From Lonicera japonica (Eukaryota > Streptophyta > Magnoliopsida > Dipsacales > Caprifoliaceae), in assembly GCA_021464415.1 (NCBI GenBank), contig CM038463.1, positions 682,001-746,000 of the forward strand: a stretch of DNA of 64,000 nt. The letters are read 5' to 3'. Below are positions 12,001 through 24,000 of this stretch, piece after piece (the stretch's first letter is position 1; each line of letters begins with the position of its first letter). The notes beneath the pieces were generated by a model, which had not been told where the DNA came from, ran no database searches, and was given only the letters and a program-made list of their open reading frames with translations. Made by a program: the position numbers and the translations under genes.

Positions 12001-15000
12001 TTATGTAATTATGGGATTTGATTGTTAGACAGCTGTAATCAAGTGTATATTCTCAGCATCCCTATAATCAAGGGATTAGATTAGGATATCCCTGTAATCA
12101 AGGGGTTTGACTAGTTTTTCTTTAATTTCATTTGGACGTTGTATTCTTATATATATTTTTTTAATCCATGAATGAAAATAATCTTCTCTGATTTCAACAT
12201 GGTATCAAAGCCATAGAGAGGAATATTTTTTTGAGAGATACCTTTACTTACTGAGAGACGTCCATGCCTTCATTGTTGGATTACTCAGTCCATGTCTTCA
12301 TTGCACAGTTTTGATCATAATTCTTGAAAGCCTTGTTCAGATTTTTTTTTAGCTTTGTAGAATCAATATTTGAGTATTCCCTACACCAAGGTTATTTCCT
12401 TTTCTTTTTTCTCTGATCCAATCATTCCAATACAAACATTGTTGAAATTGATTAGATTCATCTCCTTCATTTATCATGTCAACCAGCAGCAGCACCTCTG
12501 ATACTTTGGCATCTTCAGTTATTGCACCGTCTACTGTGGTGTACAATGATAACCCGGGATTTCAGATCACATCAGAGAAACTCAATGGAAAAAATTACCT
12601 TGAGTGGGCTCAATCTTTGAAATGGTTCTTCAAAGCCAAAGGAAAGATGGGGTACTTGGATGGTACTACCAAACAACCAGAAGAAAATGATCCCAAATTT
12701 GGCCAGTGAGATACGGAGAATTCCCTGTTTGTGACTTGGCTTTTGAATTCTATGGATCTAGCCATCAGAAAAACTTATCTATTTGCTAATGCAGCCCAAA
12801 AATATGATTTGAAAAGGAAAATTCGCGAAACCAACCAAAAAGACAAGCCAGTGACAGATTACTTTAACATTTTGAAGAGCATTTGGCAGGAGTTAGATCA
12901 TTACCAACATTTCAAGATGAAGAATGTTGAAGATGCTACTGCAATGGGAAAGATGTTGGAAGAAGAGCGGATTTTTGAATTTTTGGTTGGCCTCAATCTT
13001 GACTTGGATGAGGTACAATCTCGTGTTCTTGGGAAGGAACCACTACCTACGCTTGATGAAGTGTTTGCCCATGTTCGTAATGAAGAAAGTAGGAAGACCG
13101 TCTTGCTTGTAAATACCGCGAAAGCAAGTGCTGTACTTGCTGCTGCAACTCTTAAGCCTCAAGAGAGTTTAGTTGTTACCTCAGATGTTCAGAAGGCAAG
13201 TGGAAAACCACCTGAAGATAAAGATGAATTGTTTTGTACCTATTGCAACAAATCAAGACACACTCGGGAAACTTGTTGGAAGATTCATGGAAAACCACAA
13301 TATGGAGGCAAAAAAGGTCGCCTCAGTGGCGGACCCTCGGGAATTCGCTAAGGTTATAACAGATTTGGAGATGGAGCACGGGCTCACCATATTGCCATAA
13401 TTGATATTGTCCCAGGCAGTATATCCATGTCTTCTCCCTTTACAGAAACCTCACCTTTTAGGTCTCTGGGGCAACCGTGATCATGACTGGGTCAGTCTAA
13501 TATGTTTTCCACTTGTAAAACATGTTCTGGTAAACAAAAAGTTAAAATTGTTGATGGTTCACTATCTTCTGTGTCTGGTAAAGGACTTATTCCTCTTACC
13601 AAAGACCTACCTCAATCTTCAGTTTTTTTTTTTTTTTTTTTTGATAAGAAACGAAAGATTTTATTACTAGACAAAGAAAGTTACATCAAAGGAAGCAATA
13701 AAGATAGCAGTGGATGAGAAAACCACTACAGAAATGTTACAACTCAACCCAAAACAACAAGAATAAACCCATCAGGCCAAAAAACTACAACAATCCAAAT
13801 CAAATAAAAGCCTATCAGTACTATCAAATAAATTAGCAGCCCTAGCCCAAAGACCAATCAGGAATCTCAAGTGATCCCACAAGCTAGGTACCGATCTATA
13901 ACAATCTTCAAAAACTCTCTTGTTTCTCTCTAGCCATATTGCCCATGCTGCTGCCATCACTGACACCTTCCATAGGTTCCCAGCTTTTGCACTGCTAAAG
14001 CTCCATTCCAACCCAATCAAATCTACCCATTTCTTAGGGGCAGCCCCTATTAACCCAAATGCCTTGAACAACTTAGCCCAGATTCCCCATACGTAGTTAC
14101 AATGGAGTAGAATGTGATCAATCCCTTCGAAACCTTTTTTACACAAAATACACCAAGACGGAGATAAACACATGGATGGCCTCCTCTCTTGAATAATGTC
14201 ACAAGTGTTCACTCTTCCTCTAAATACAAGCCAAGCAAAGACCTTAACCTTGGAAGGGACTTTTCCTTTCCAAATGAAGTTATATTGTTGTGGAGTGATT
14301 GATTGCGATGAATGAGAAAGTGTTTCAAAAAAGGATTTACAAGAGAATTCACCAGAAGTGTGAGCAACCCATACCCGTTTATCCAATGAATTTTGGTTTA
14401 GATTTAAGCCATGAGTCAAACCTAACAGGGAAACATACTCATCGACCTCCCTATCAAGGAAGAACCTACGAAATGAAAGGTTCCACGAATACTCTAAATG
14501 GGATGACCATGAGATTACCAAATGAATGGTAGCATTTTGATCACAAGAAATCCTATATAGTCTAGGGAAACTGATTTTGAGTGGGCTATCCCCTACCCAT
14601 GAATCCTCCCCAAAAGCGGATTCTCTCCCATTTCCCACAACCAATTTAATATGTTGCTCAAAGTCACTCCACACCCTTGAAATAGACTTCCAAGGAGCAC
14701 GAAGGGAGCCATTAATGTCATGTGAAGAGTCCCACCCATTCGGATGAGAGCCATACTTACTTGTTATAATCGCATGCCAAAGTGAATTTACTTTCAAGTG
14801 GGAACCGCCAAACCATTTACCTAGCAATGCCTTATTCCTTTTAATTAAGTTTCCCACGCCAAGCCCTCCATCTATCTTAGGTCTCGAAACAACCTCCCAA
14901 TTCACAAGATGATCTTTTTTTCCTTCCCCTCTTCCTTCCCAAAGGAAGTCCCTCATTAACTTTTCCAAAATTGATGCTACTTTTTGGGGAATTTTGAAAA

Positions 15001-18000
15001 TAGAAAGGTAGTAAATTGGAATACTCCCCAAAACCGATTGAAGCAAAGTTAATCTCCCCCCCTTTGAAAGGCATCCTTTATGCCACCCATCAACTCTTTT
15101 TGAGACTCGCTCTATAACCGGGTTCCAAAACTCAATGCTATTGGGATTACCACCTAATGGTAAACCCAAATAGCTAAGAGGCCATTCCCCACACCCGCAC
15201 CCAAGCGTATTTGAACACCTTTTGGAAGAATAATACAATTTTGGGAAAGGCAAATCAATCAAAAAGGTGTACCTCTAAAGAAGACGAAGATTGGCTATGG
15301 CATTGTCGCTCGGGACATCCCTCTTTTCACTATCTAAAGAAATTGTTTCCTAGTCTATTGTCGAAATTAAATGCATCTCAATTTCGATGTGAAACTTGTG
15401 AACTTGCAAAACACCATCGTGTGTCTTATCCTATTAATGAAAATGAAAGTTTAGCTCCTTTTGCTTTAATTCACTCTGATGTCTGGGGACCCTCACGTGA
15501 AAAGAATTTATCCGGTTCTCATTGGTTTGTTACATTTATTGATGATTTTTTCTTGAGTCACTTGGATATACTTGCTCAAAGAAAAAAGTGAAGTTTTCTC
15601 TATTTTCTTGATATTTCATAAAATGATACTTAATTTAACACTAAAATCCAAGTTTTGCGTTCTGATAATGGGGGTGAATACCCCAAGAAATGGCTTCGTT
15701 CCTATTTTGAAGAGCATGGTATTATTCATCAAACCACTTATATTGATACACCTCAACAAAATGGAGTTGCTGAGAGAAAATCGTCATCTTTTAAAAGTTT
15801 CTAAGGCCCTTCTATTTACCATGAACGTTCCTAAATTTTATTGGGGAGATGCAGTACTTACAGCTACATCTCATTAATAGAATGCCCTCTCGAGTACTTG
15901 CTTTCAAATCTCCTATTGATATGTTATTTAAGTCATTTCAGAACTCTACGTTGTTTAGTTGTCTTCCTTTGAAAGTATTTGGTTGCGCTGCGCTTGCTAA
16001 CCTTCATCATCAACAAAAAAAGCAAACTTGATCCCAAAGCTGTGAAATGCTTGTCCTTGGGATATTCGCCGAGTAAAAAGGTTACAAGTGTTATAATCCT
16101 TAAACAGGAAGAACATACGTGACTATGGATGTCACTTTTCTTGAAGACTTGGCTTATTTTTCTCCCAAGCCTTTTCTTTAGGGGGAGATTGTGACTAGTG
16201 AACAAAATAAGTCTCGGGGCATTCCACCTTCCTTGACAGTTTTCCAGCAGCTAGAATTCCAAGGCCAAACAAGTAAAGGGAAAGATGAAAGTGAACAACC
16301 TGCTGAGGAAATAAAGCATGAGCAAGTAACTTGCGTTGATGAGAAACTACCTAAAGTTTATTCAAGAAGGAAGAATAAGACCACATATCCTTAACAAATT
16401 ATATATTGATACCAATTGATACGACCTACAGTGATATAGCACGAAACCTACAAACACAACGAATTGGCTGTGCAAACCTCAAACAGATACACACGAAAAC
16501 CGTAGCAAATTAAGAACCTGGATCGTTTCTACAATCAGATTAGGTTGGAAAACGAAGATGCCACAACCGAGTGCGGAATACCGATTGATAAGTCAGATGA
16601 ACACCACGGACAAACCGATGAGTTCAAGTAGTTCGTGAAGAACCAAAGAGGATTAAAATGACTCAATATTATTATGAATAATGTCTTAATGATTCTGATA
16701 TTCCTATTGCTTTACGTAAAGGAACTAGGACATGCACTCAACGTCCTATATCTCAATTTGTGTCTTCACATCGTTTGACACCTAAATTTCATGCTTTTGT
16801 TACTCGTATGTCCAATATTTCTGTCCCTCAAACAATACAGGATGCACTTAAGGATTCAAGGTGGAAGGAAGCTATTGAGGAAGAAATGAAAGCACTACAA
16901 AAGAATTCCACTTGGGAATTAACAAAATTACCGGAAGGAAAGAAAACGGTTGGGTGTAAATGGGTCTTTACCATAAAACACAAGGCATATGGCTCGGTTG
17001 AAAGATACAAAGCCAGGTTGGTTGTGAAAGGCTTTACCCAGACATATGGAATTGACTATCAAGAAACTTTTGCTCCAGTTGCCAAGATGAATTCCATTCG
17101 TGTTCTTCTATCGTTAGCCGCAAACCTAGGGTGGTCACTTTAACAACTTCATGTAAAAAATGTTTTTCTTCATGGAGATTTAGAAGAGGAAGTGTATATG
17201 GATATTCCACTTGGATTTGATATTACTACCGATGATAGGCAGGTGTGTAGGCTAAAGAAGTCACTTTACGGATTGAAGCAATCTCTAAGAGCCTAGTTTA
17301 AATGCTTCACCCGATTTATGTTAAGAGGTGGCTATTACCAGAGCCAAACGGATCATACATTGTTCATAAAACATTCATGTTGACGACATTGTTGTTACCG
17401 GTGATGATGTCGAAGAAATGGGGAAACTTAAAAACCAGTTAGCCAAGGAGTTCGAGATAAAGGATTTGGGGGCCTTAAGATACTTTCTAGGAATTAAGGT
17501 AGCTAGATCCAAAGAAGGAATATTTTTGTCACAAAGAAAATACATTCTTGATTTATGATAAAACTGGGATGTTGGGGTGCAAACCAGCTAAAGCGCCCAT
17601 TAAGCAAAATCATAGGTTGGGAGAAAATCTCAAGGACACCTCGGCAAACAAGGGACGCTATCGAAGACTCGTTGGGAAATTGATCTATCTTTCTCATACC
17701 CGTCTAGATATTGCATATACAGTCAGCGTTATAAGCTAATTTATGCATGCGCCCAGTACTTCTCACATGGAGGCAGTGTATAGAATCATAAGGTACTTGA
17801 AGTTAGTACCAGGAAAAGGATTGTTGTTCTCTAGGCATGAGCATTTGAAAATTGAAGCTTATACTGATGCAGATTGGGTCGGTTTGATAATTGATAGACG
17901 GTCGACATCTGGGTATTGTACCTTCATAGGAAGAAACCTAGTAACTTGGCAGAGTAGAAAAAATCAGTGGTGGCCAGATCAAGTGCAAAAGTAGAGTTTA

Positions 18001-21000
18001 GAGCTATGGCTCATGAAATATGTGAATTGTTATGTCTAAAATCCTTACTAAAGGAACTTGGTTTTGATTCAAGAGGACCTATGAAGCTTTATTGCGATAA
18101 CAAAGCCGCTATAAACATTGCTCATAATCCAGTTCAACATGATAGAACAAAACATGTTGAGGTGGACAGACATTTGATTAAGGAAAAAATGGACAGTGGC
18201 CTAATTTGCACTCCATTCGTGACAACGGGGAAACAACTAACTGATATCTTGATAAAGGGAGTTCCTATTACATTGTTCCACTCATTTCTAGACTAGCTTG
18301 GGATGCAAAACATCTTTGCACCTGCTTGAGGGGGAGTGTTGAAGATATTATAATTATTAGATTTATGTAATTATAGGATTTGATTGTCAGACAGTTGTAA
18401 TCAAGTGTATATTCTCAGCATCCCTATAATCATGGGATTAGATTAAGATATCCCTGTAATCAAGGGGTTTGACTAGTTTTTCTTTAATTTCATTTGGACT
18501 TTGTATTCCTATATAGATCTTTTTAATCCATGAATGAAAATAATCTTCTCTGATTTTCGGCAATAATGAGTCTCACCACGAACAATGGAGAAGGCATTCG
18601 ATTAATGAGAAAGCATGCTGAAAAAACTGCATTAGCCCATAATGGTTTAGGAACATTCATTTGAAATAATAGGGCTCTTACAGTTTCACGAAGATGTTTA
18701 TTCTTCCGTTCTGCCACCCCATTTTGGGATGGATTATAAACACAAGAAGTTTGATGAAGGATACCATTCTGAATCATGTAGCATTATCACTACGCAATAT
18801 ATGGATAGAAGTAGCAAATTGAGTTTTAATCTCAGCACAAAATGTATAAAAATGATAAAACAATTCATAATGACTTTTCATTAAATATAGCCAAGTTGCA
18901 TGAGAATAATCATCAACAAAAATAACAAAATACTTAAACTCAGTTTCAGACATAACAGGACATGGACCCCAAACTCAGTTTCTGTAGTGGTTTTCTCATC
19001 CACTGCTATCTTTATTGCTTCCTTTGATGTAACTTTCTTTGTCTAGTAATAAAATCTTTCGTTTCTTATCAAAAAAAAAAATGGAGCACTTGCTCTCTTA
19101 TTGACTCTCGGACTAAGACTACTACGGTGATGTTTGGCAAATTGACATGACTCACAATCTAATGAGGACACCTTACTAAACTGTGGACATAACTCCTTGA
19201 GCAGAGTAAGAGAAGGGTGACCTAGCCTACAATGAGCCTTGAATGCTGATGCAACACCCGAACATGCAACAAATTTAGGTATCTGTGTGTCAAGAATGTA
19301 GAAGCCTCCTGATTCATGTCCTTTACCAATAATCTTCTTCATCATAAGATCCTGAAACAAGCACTAATTAGGAAAGAATGAGATGCAACAATTAAGTGTA
19401 TGAGTAAGCTGGCTTGCAGAAATTAGATTAAAAGACAATTGAGGTAAATGTAGGACATATGATAAGAGAAGCAAAGGGGTTGGTGTGATTGTTCTAGACC
19501 CCAGAACGGAATATGGTGATCCATATGCTAAAGTAACACCGGAAGGGGATGGATGTGACTGAAAAGTAGAAAAGAGGCTAGAATTACCTGTCATATGATT
19601 TGTGGCACCAGAATCAATGACCCATTTGGATGATAAGGAAACAAGGCATGTATTCGGTTTACCTAAATCGGCAATAGCAGTGACGGAGGTGACTTGAGAC
19701 TTTAGAGAGTGTTGGTATTTAGAGAACTTGGCAAACTCGTCCGCAAGGATCATAACCAATTTTTCAGTCGTATCATTAGTAGATACAATATAGGCCGAAT
19801 GAGCTTTCTGAGTCTTGGACCGAAGCTTCTTACAATCCGGCTTCAGATGTCCTGGATTATGACAGTAAAGATATACGATCCCTCCGGAGACCTGTCCCCG
19901 AGTCACACTTCTTCCTGAATCATATGAGGAAGACTAAACTCGAGCCAAACTCAGATCTACTCCAAACAGTGAGCAACCAAACCAAACCAAACACATATAT
20001 GTGCTGTAGACAATGAGATGAGGCCAACGACAGTGGCCGGAGGTCAAATGGTGGTTGCATGCGCCTCCACGCGCTGGCTCGTGGGTGGCATAGCTGAATC
20101 TTTCGGCGGCACGTGTGGGTCACACGCTGGGTATTCCGGCACCGAATTCTGGGCGAACGTAGGTCAGTGGGTGGCGCTTCTCCCTAGGCCGGTGGTGAGA
20201 CCAAATAGTCACTGTGGACTTCTGAACAAAACGCGAAGGTGGAAAACCTAGTGTGCTAGTCTGCCGTTAACTAGCAAGAACAATCCTACGAAGAACAAAA
20301 CCCTAGCTGCTCTGATACCATGTTTTCTAAGATGAGCGGAAAATTATATTGTCTATTCATTAGAGAAACGATTACACATTTATATACATGAGACTCTTAC
20401 TCACATAAGGAAACTATCCTACTAATTAGGATTCCCTAATTATCTACCTTCCTAATATATTATATACAACTTATAACACCTTCTAAGTGTGAGCTATGTT
20501 TAAAGGCATATATTATATACAACTTATAACACCTTCTAAGTGTGAGCTATGTTTAAAGGCAGTGGAATCTACCCCTCATCTGTTCTTAACCTGCTCTTTT
20601 GCTTATTATATTTGGAAGTGGATTTATGATGCCTTCTCTGTCAGATTCCACATTCACAGTAGTGTGCATCAGTTGTGGTGTGGTGCTCTGCTAATGCTAT
20701 GAAAATGAGTTCTCAGATTCACAACCTTTGGATGGCTGCTATTCTCTATGGCTTCCACGTCATTTGGTCTGCTAGAAGTCAGATAATTTTTAAGGGCATC
20801 AGACCTAATCTCACGAAATGGATTCACTATCTCAAAATTTGGCTGCTAGATGTTTCTAAATTTGCTAAGGGCCATATGCACAACAATGTTTCAGATCTAC
20901 TCATAATCAAGAAGTTTAGCATTGAGTGTCACCCTCCTAAAGCCCCTCAGATCACCGATCTCTATTGGCTTCCCCCTCCTGGTTGGATCAAGCTAAACAC

Positions 21001-24000
21001 TGATGGCCTTTCTCACAAGGATCCACTTGTTGCTGCGACTGGTGGGGTGTTTAGAGATGGTTTCTTGGTGCCTTTTGCTGTTCTATTGGTCTGCATACAG
21101 CCTTTTATGCAGAAATGATGGCCCTCATTCAAGGTATTCAGATAGCTCAAAGCAAAGGTTGGGCAAAAATTTGGCTTTAGATGGAGACTCTAGCTGTTTT
21201 GACTTGCTTACTTAACCACAACTTCAAGCCTCCCTGGCCCATTGCTATTCAATGGTCTAACTGTAAGGCATTTCTCAGCTCCATTCAATACTTTGCATCT
21301 CATGTCTTCAGGGAAGGAAATAAAGTTGCTGACAAGCTCTCTCTAACCTTGGTCTGTTGCACTCCTCTTCAATGGTGGCACTCCTCTCCACATCAGATTT
21401 TGGACTTCTATTAATTTGGTTTTCTACCCATATGATTCCCCATGTCCAAACTACATATTATATGTTCATAGGGAACCATCAGCATTAACAACAATACCCT
21501 CAACTATGATACTTACCATGTTATAAATGTAGATAATGTCATAGGATTCGTGCCTAAATCGCATCCACTTTACAAACTATGCATATGACACTATCCACGT
21601 TTATATAGATTACTCTAACCTATGCTTCTTTCCACCCCAATAGCCACATTAAAAACAATTTATGCCTCCAACCAACACTGTACATGCTTATGACAGTTTA
21701 TTTGTACCTATCTGTAATAATTAAATGGATTAAATTTGTTTAGAGATAAACATACACGCTCGCGCGCGCGCATATACACACACATATATATATTGCATCT
21801 TGGTGAATTAGGTCCTGATTAATTTCGATCACTCTTGTGTCTGTGCAGATCTTGGCAGCCTTGGATATTGTCCGTCAAGGTGCAGATGTGATGCCAAGGA
21901 GTCAGCTCAATCAAGTTTTGGATGATGAATTAGGTCCTGATTGGTCGTCTAAGTTGAAGAGCTTCGATTATGAACCAATGGCTGCTGCAAGTATAGGTCA
22001 GGTGATTTCTCTTAGCTATGGTATTAATTAATTTTGTCCATCCATTAGTTGTTTACTTTTATCTCTTGTAAATCATCAATTAGCTATATTCTTGGGGATG
22101 AGCATTGTTTGAATATATGGATATTCGATTTCATTTTTCTTTATATGTCAACATATTCAGTTTCTTCATTCTTGTTCTGGATGAGGATTATCTCTGACTC
22201 TTGGAGTTCTTATTTTTACCTATTACTATCTAGTGTATTTTGCAGACGTGTTATAAAATATTTTACGAGGGTGGTAGTGTATTATTGTCTTCCTTCTTAC
22301 AATCATATTTTGTGTGGCTAGGTAAATGGGCGTGGTTATATTCAATATAGAGTGACATGTATATATATACATTTTTATATACTAGTTTTTGTGCACGTGC
22401 GTTGCATGTGGTTTTAGTGCTTGACAAATGTCATTAAGTCCATTAATGAATATGTATATACTAAGAATTGAATAATTAGTATGAAATAGAAATAATAACA
22501 TATAAAAAAATATAGTATCAAGTGTAAAATTCAATTAATAATTATAAGAAAATCATAAAAATTTGTCGCCTTGAATTTTTTTAGTGCATGGGTAGCCAAG
22601 CATATTCTTAATCAGATATATTTTTACAAAGTTTTTAGAATTGGTAGATTAATATAAATTTGATTTATTATAATGTTAAAAGCAATTAAGCAAAATAGAG
22701 TTTAATATACATACCTTTATGGCGAGCTTTGGAACAAAATTCTAATTCACGCTAAATTTTTTGTAATTTTAATATGATCTATTAAATAACCTCCTTCTTT
22801 GAAAGTTTGTTATGAAGTTATATAGAAGTTTTATCGAAAACACCTAATTCAACACAAACTCTAAATTGTTTAATAATTTTAGATAATAAAGTAGAGTTTG
22901 CATTGATTTAGAATAATAATACTAATATAAAAATATGTGTAGTTAAACACTTTATACTATTTTATTTAATGTAAATCTAGCTTAAAATCTATGTTTAATT
23001 ATTTTAGCCAAATAAAGTAGAGTTTGAATTTATTTGAAATACTAATATTAATATAAAAATATATGGAGTTATACTATTTTATTTAATGTAAATCTTAAAA
23101 TCTTTTTTTTTTAAATCGAGGGGCATATTTGTCTTCACAAAAAAGGGAAAAACACTTAAGTTATTCGTACTTTTATATATAGTGTAGATTACAATATCTA
23201 AAAGAATGATGTTCCATGCCTTTCACTCTTACTTGTTCCAATATAATATGTTATCTTGCTGAAGACTGTTATACATGCTTATTGTGGTCCAGTCATTCTG
23301 TAAATCAGTGCTTACTGGTTAGAATTATTGCAGGTACACCGAGCTGTCACAAAGGATGGTTTGGAGGTCGCAATGAAAATTCAGTACCCTGGTGTTGCGA
23401 ATAGCATTGATAGTGACATTGACAATGTAAAGTTGCTTTTAGATTATACAAATCTACTTCCAGAGAAACTCTATCTAGACAGAGCGATTATAGTAAGTGA
23501 TGCTTCTCTTAATATGACTACTTCCTATTTGTAGATTGGCTGCCGATTGGATGCCTAGCTGCTATGTGTTGTTATTTTTTTTTTATCCAAAACCAAACAC
23601 TTTTATTAAAATTAAATAATCAAAGCATTATAAAGATGAGTGAGTACATTATTGGTGAACCAGCAGTCCACCAAACCCCTAACAATATCAAGCTAACTGA
23701 GGGAAAACTAGAAATATCAACAAAACAACTCCCAAGTACATCTCTATCATTGGATAGCTGCACCCCAATTCGAACAAAAATCAGAGATGGAAAGGTTGAC
23801 AAATACATTAGAAGAGCTAGCCCAAATAGATGACAACAGCTTGATTTTAAACCAAACTTTAGCAGCTTCATTGGATTTGTCTTCGAATACCCTAGTATTT
23901 CTCTCTTGCCAAATGCACCATGCAATGCCAAACAACATCTTCACGGCAATTTGGTCTTTTTTTATTCCCTACAAACTGCCATTCCATACCCAAGAAATCA

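Larger units (their letters stand above)
11975..18562 (+). mobile_element. Copia-2, Ty1/copia element nested in Copia-1
   Basis: LTRs at 11975-12199 (225 bp) and 18337-18562 (226 bp) begin TGTTGAAGATATTAT. The flanks are ATAAG on the left (11970-11974) and ATAAT on the right (18563-18567). Comparison with Copia-4 shows the original target was CTTAT on the other strand, so this is a 5-bp TSD with one later change. A PBS TGGTATCAAAGCC follows the 5' LTR (12200-12212), and GAGGGGGAG precedes the 3' LTR. Domains run gag, protease, integrase, RT, RNase H on the + strand. It belongs to a different lineage from Copia-1 and is inactive, being cut by LINE-2. Confidence 0.92.
10082..20478 (-). mobile_element. 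Copia-1, Ty1/copia LTR retrotransposon (host of Copia-2)
   Basis: Bounded by 158-bp LTRs (10082-10239 and 20321-20478) and a perfect 5-bp TSD, CCTTC (10077-10081, 20479-20483). On the - strand a primer-binding site TGGTATCAGAGC matching the initiator tRNA-Met 3' end follows the 5' LTR (20308-20320), and a purine tract AGGGGGAG precedes the 3' LTR. Coding order on the - strand is zinc knuckle/protease, pre-integrase, integrase, RT and RNase H, the copia order. About 6.6 kb of the span is Copia-2. The LTRs differ at about nine positions by eye, so it is much older than its relative Copia-4. Defective. Confidence 0.93.

Noticed and set aside
13621..13643. Long T-run as a host pyrimidine tract
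   Set aside because: It is directly followed by a LINE 3' UTR and ORF2 on the other strand, so it is a poly(A) tail.
22366..23190. Helitron call for the intron 3 repeat
   Set aside because: No TC start, no CTRR end with hairpin and no helicase were seen.
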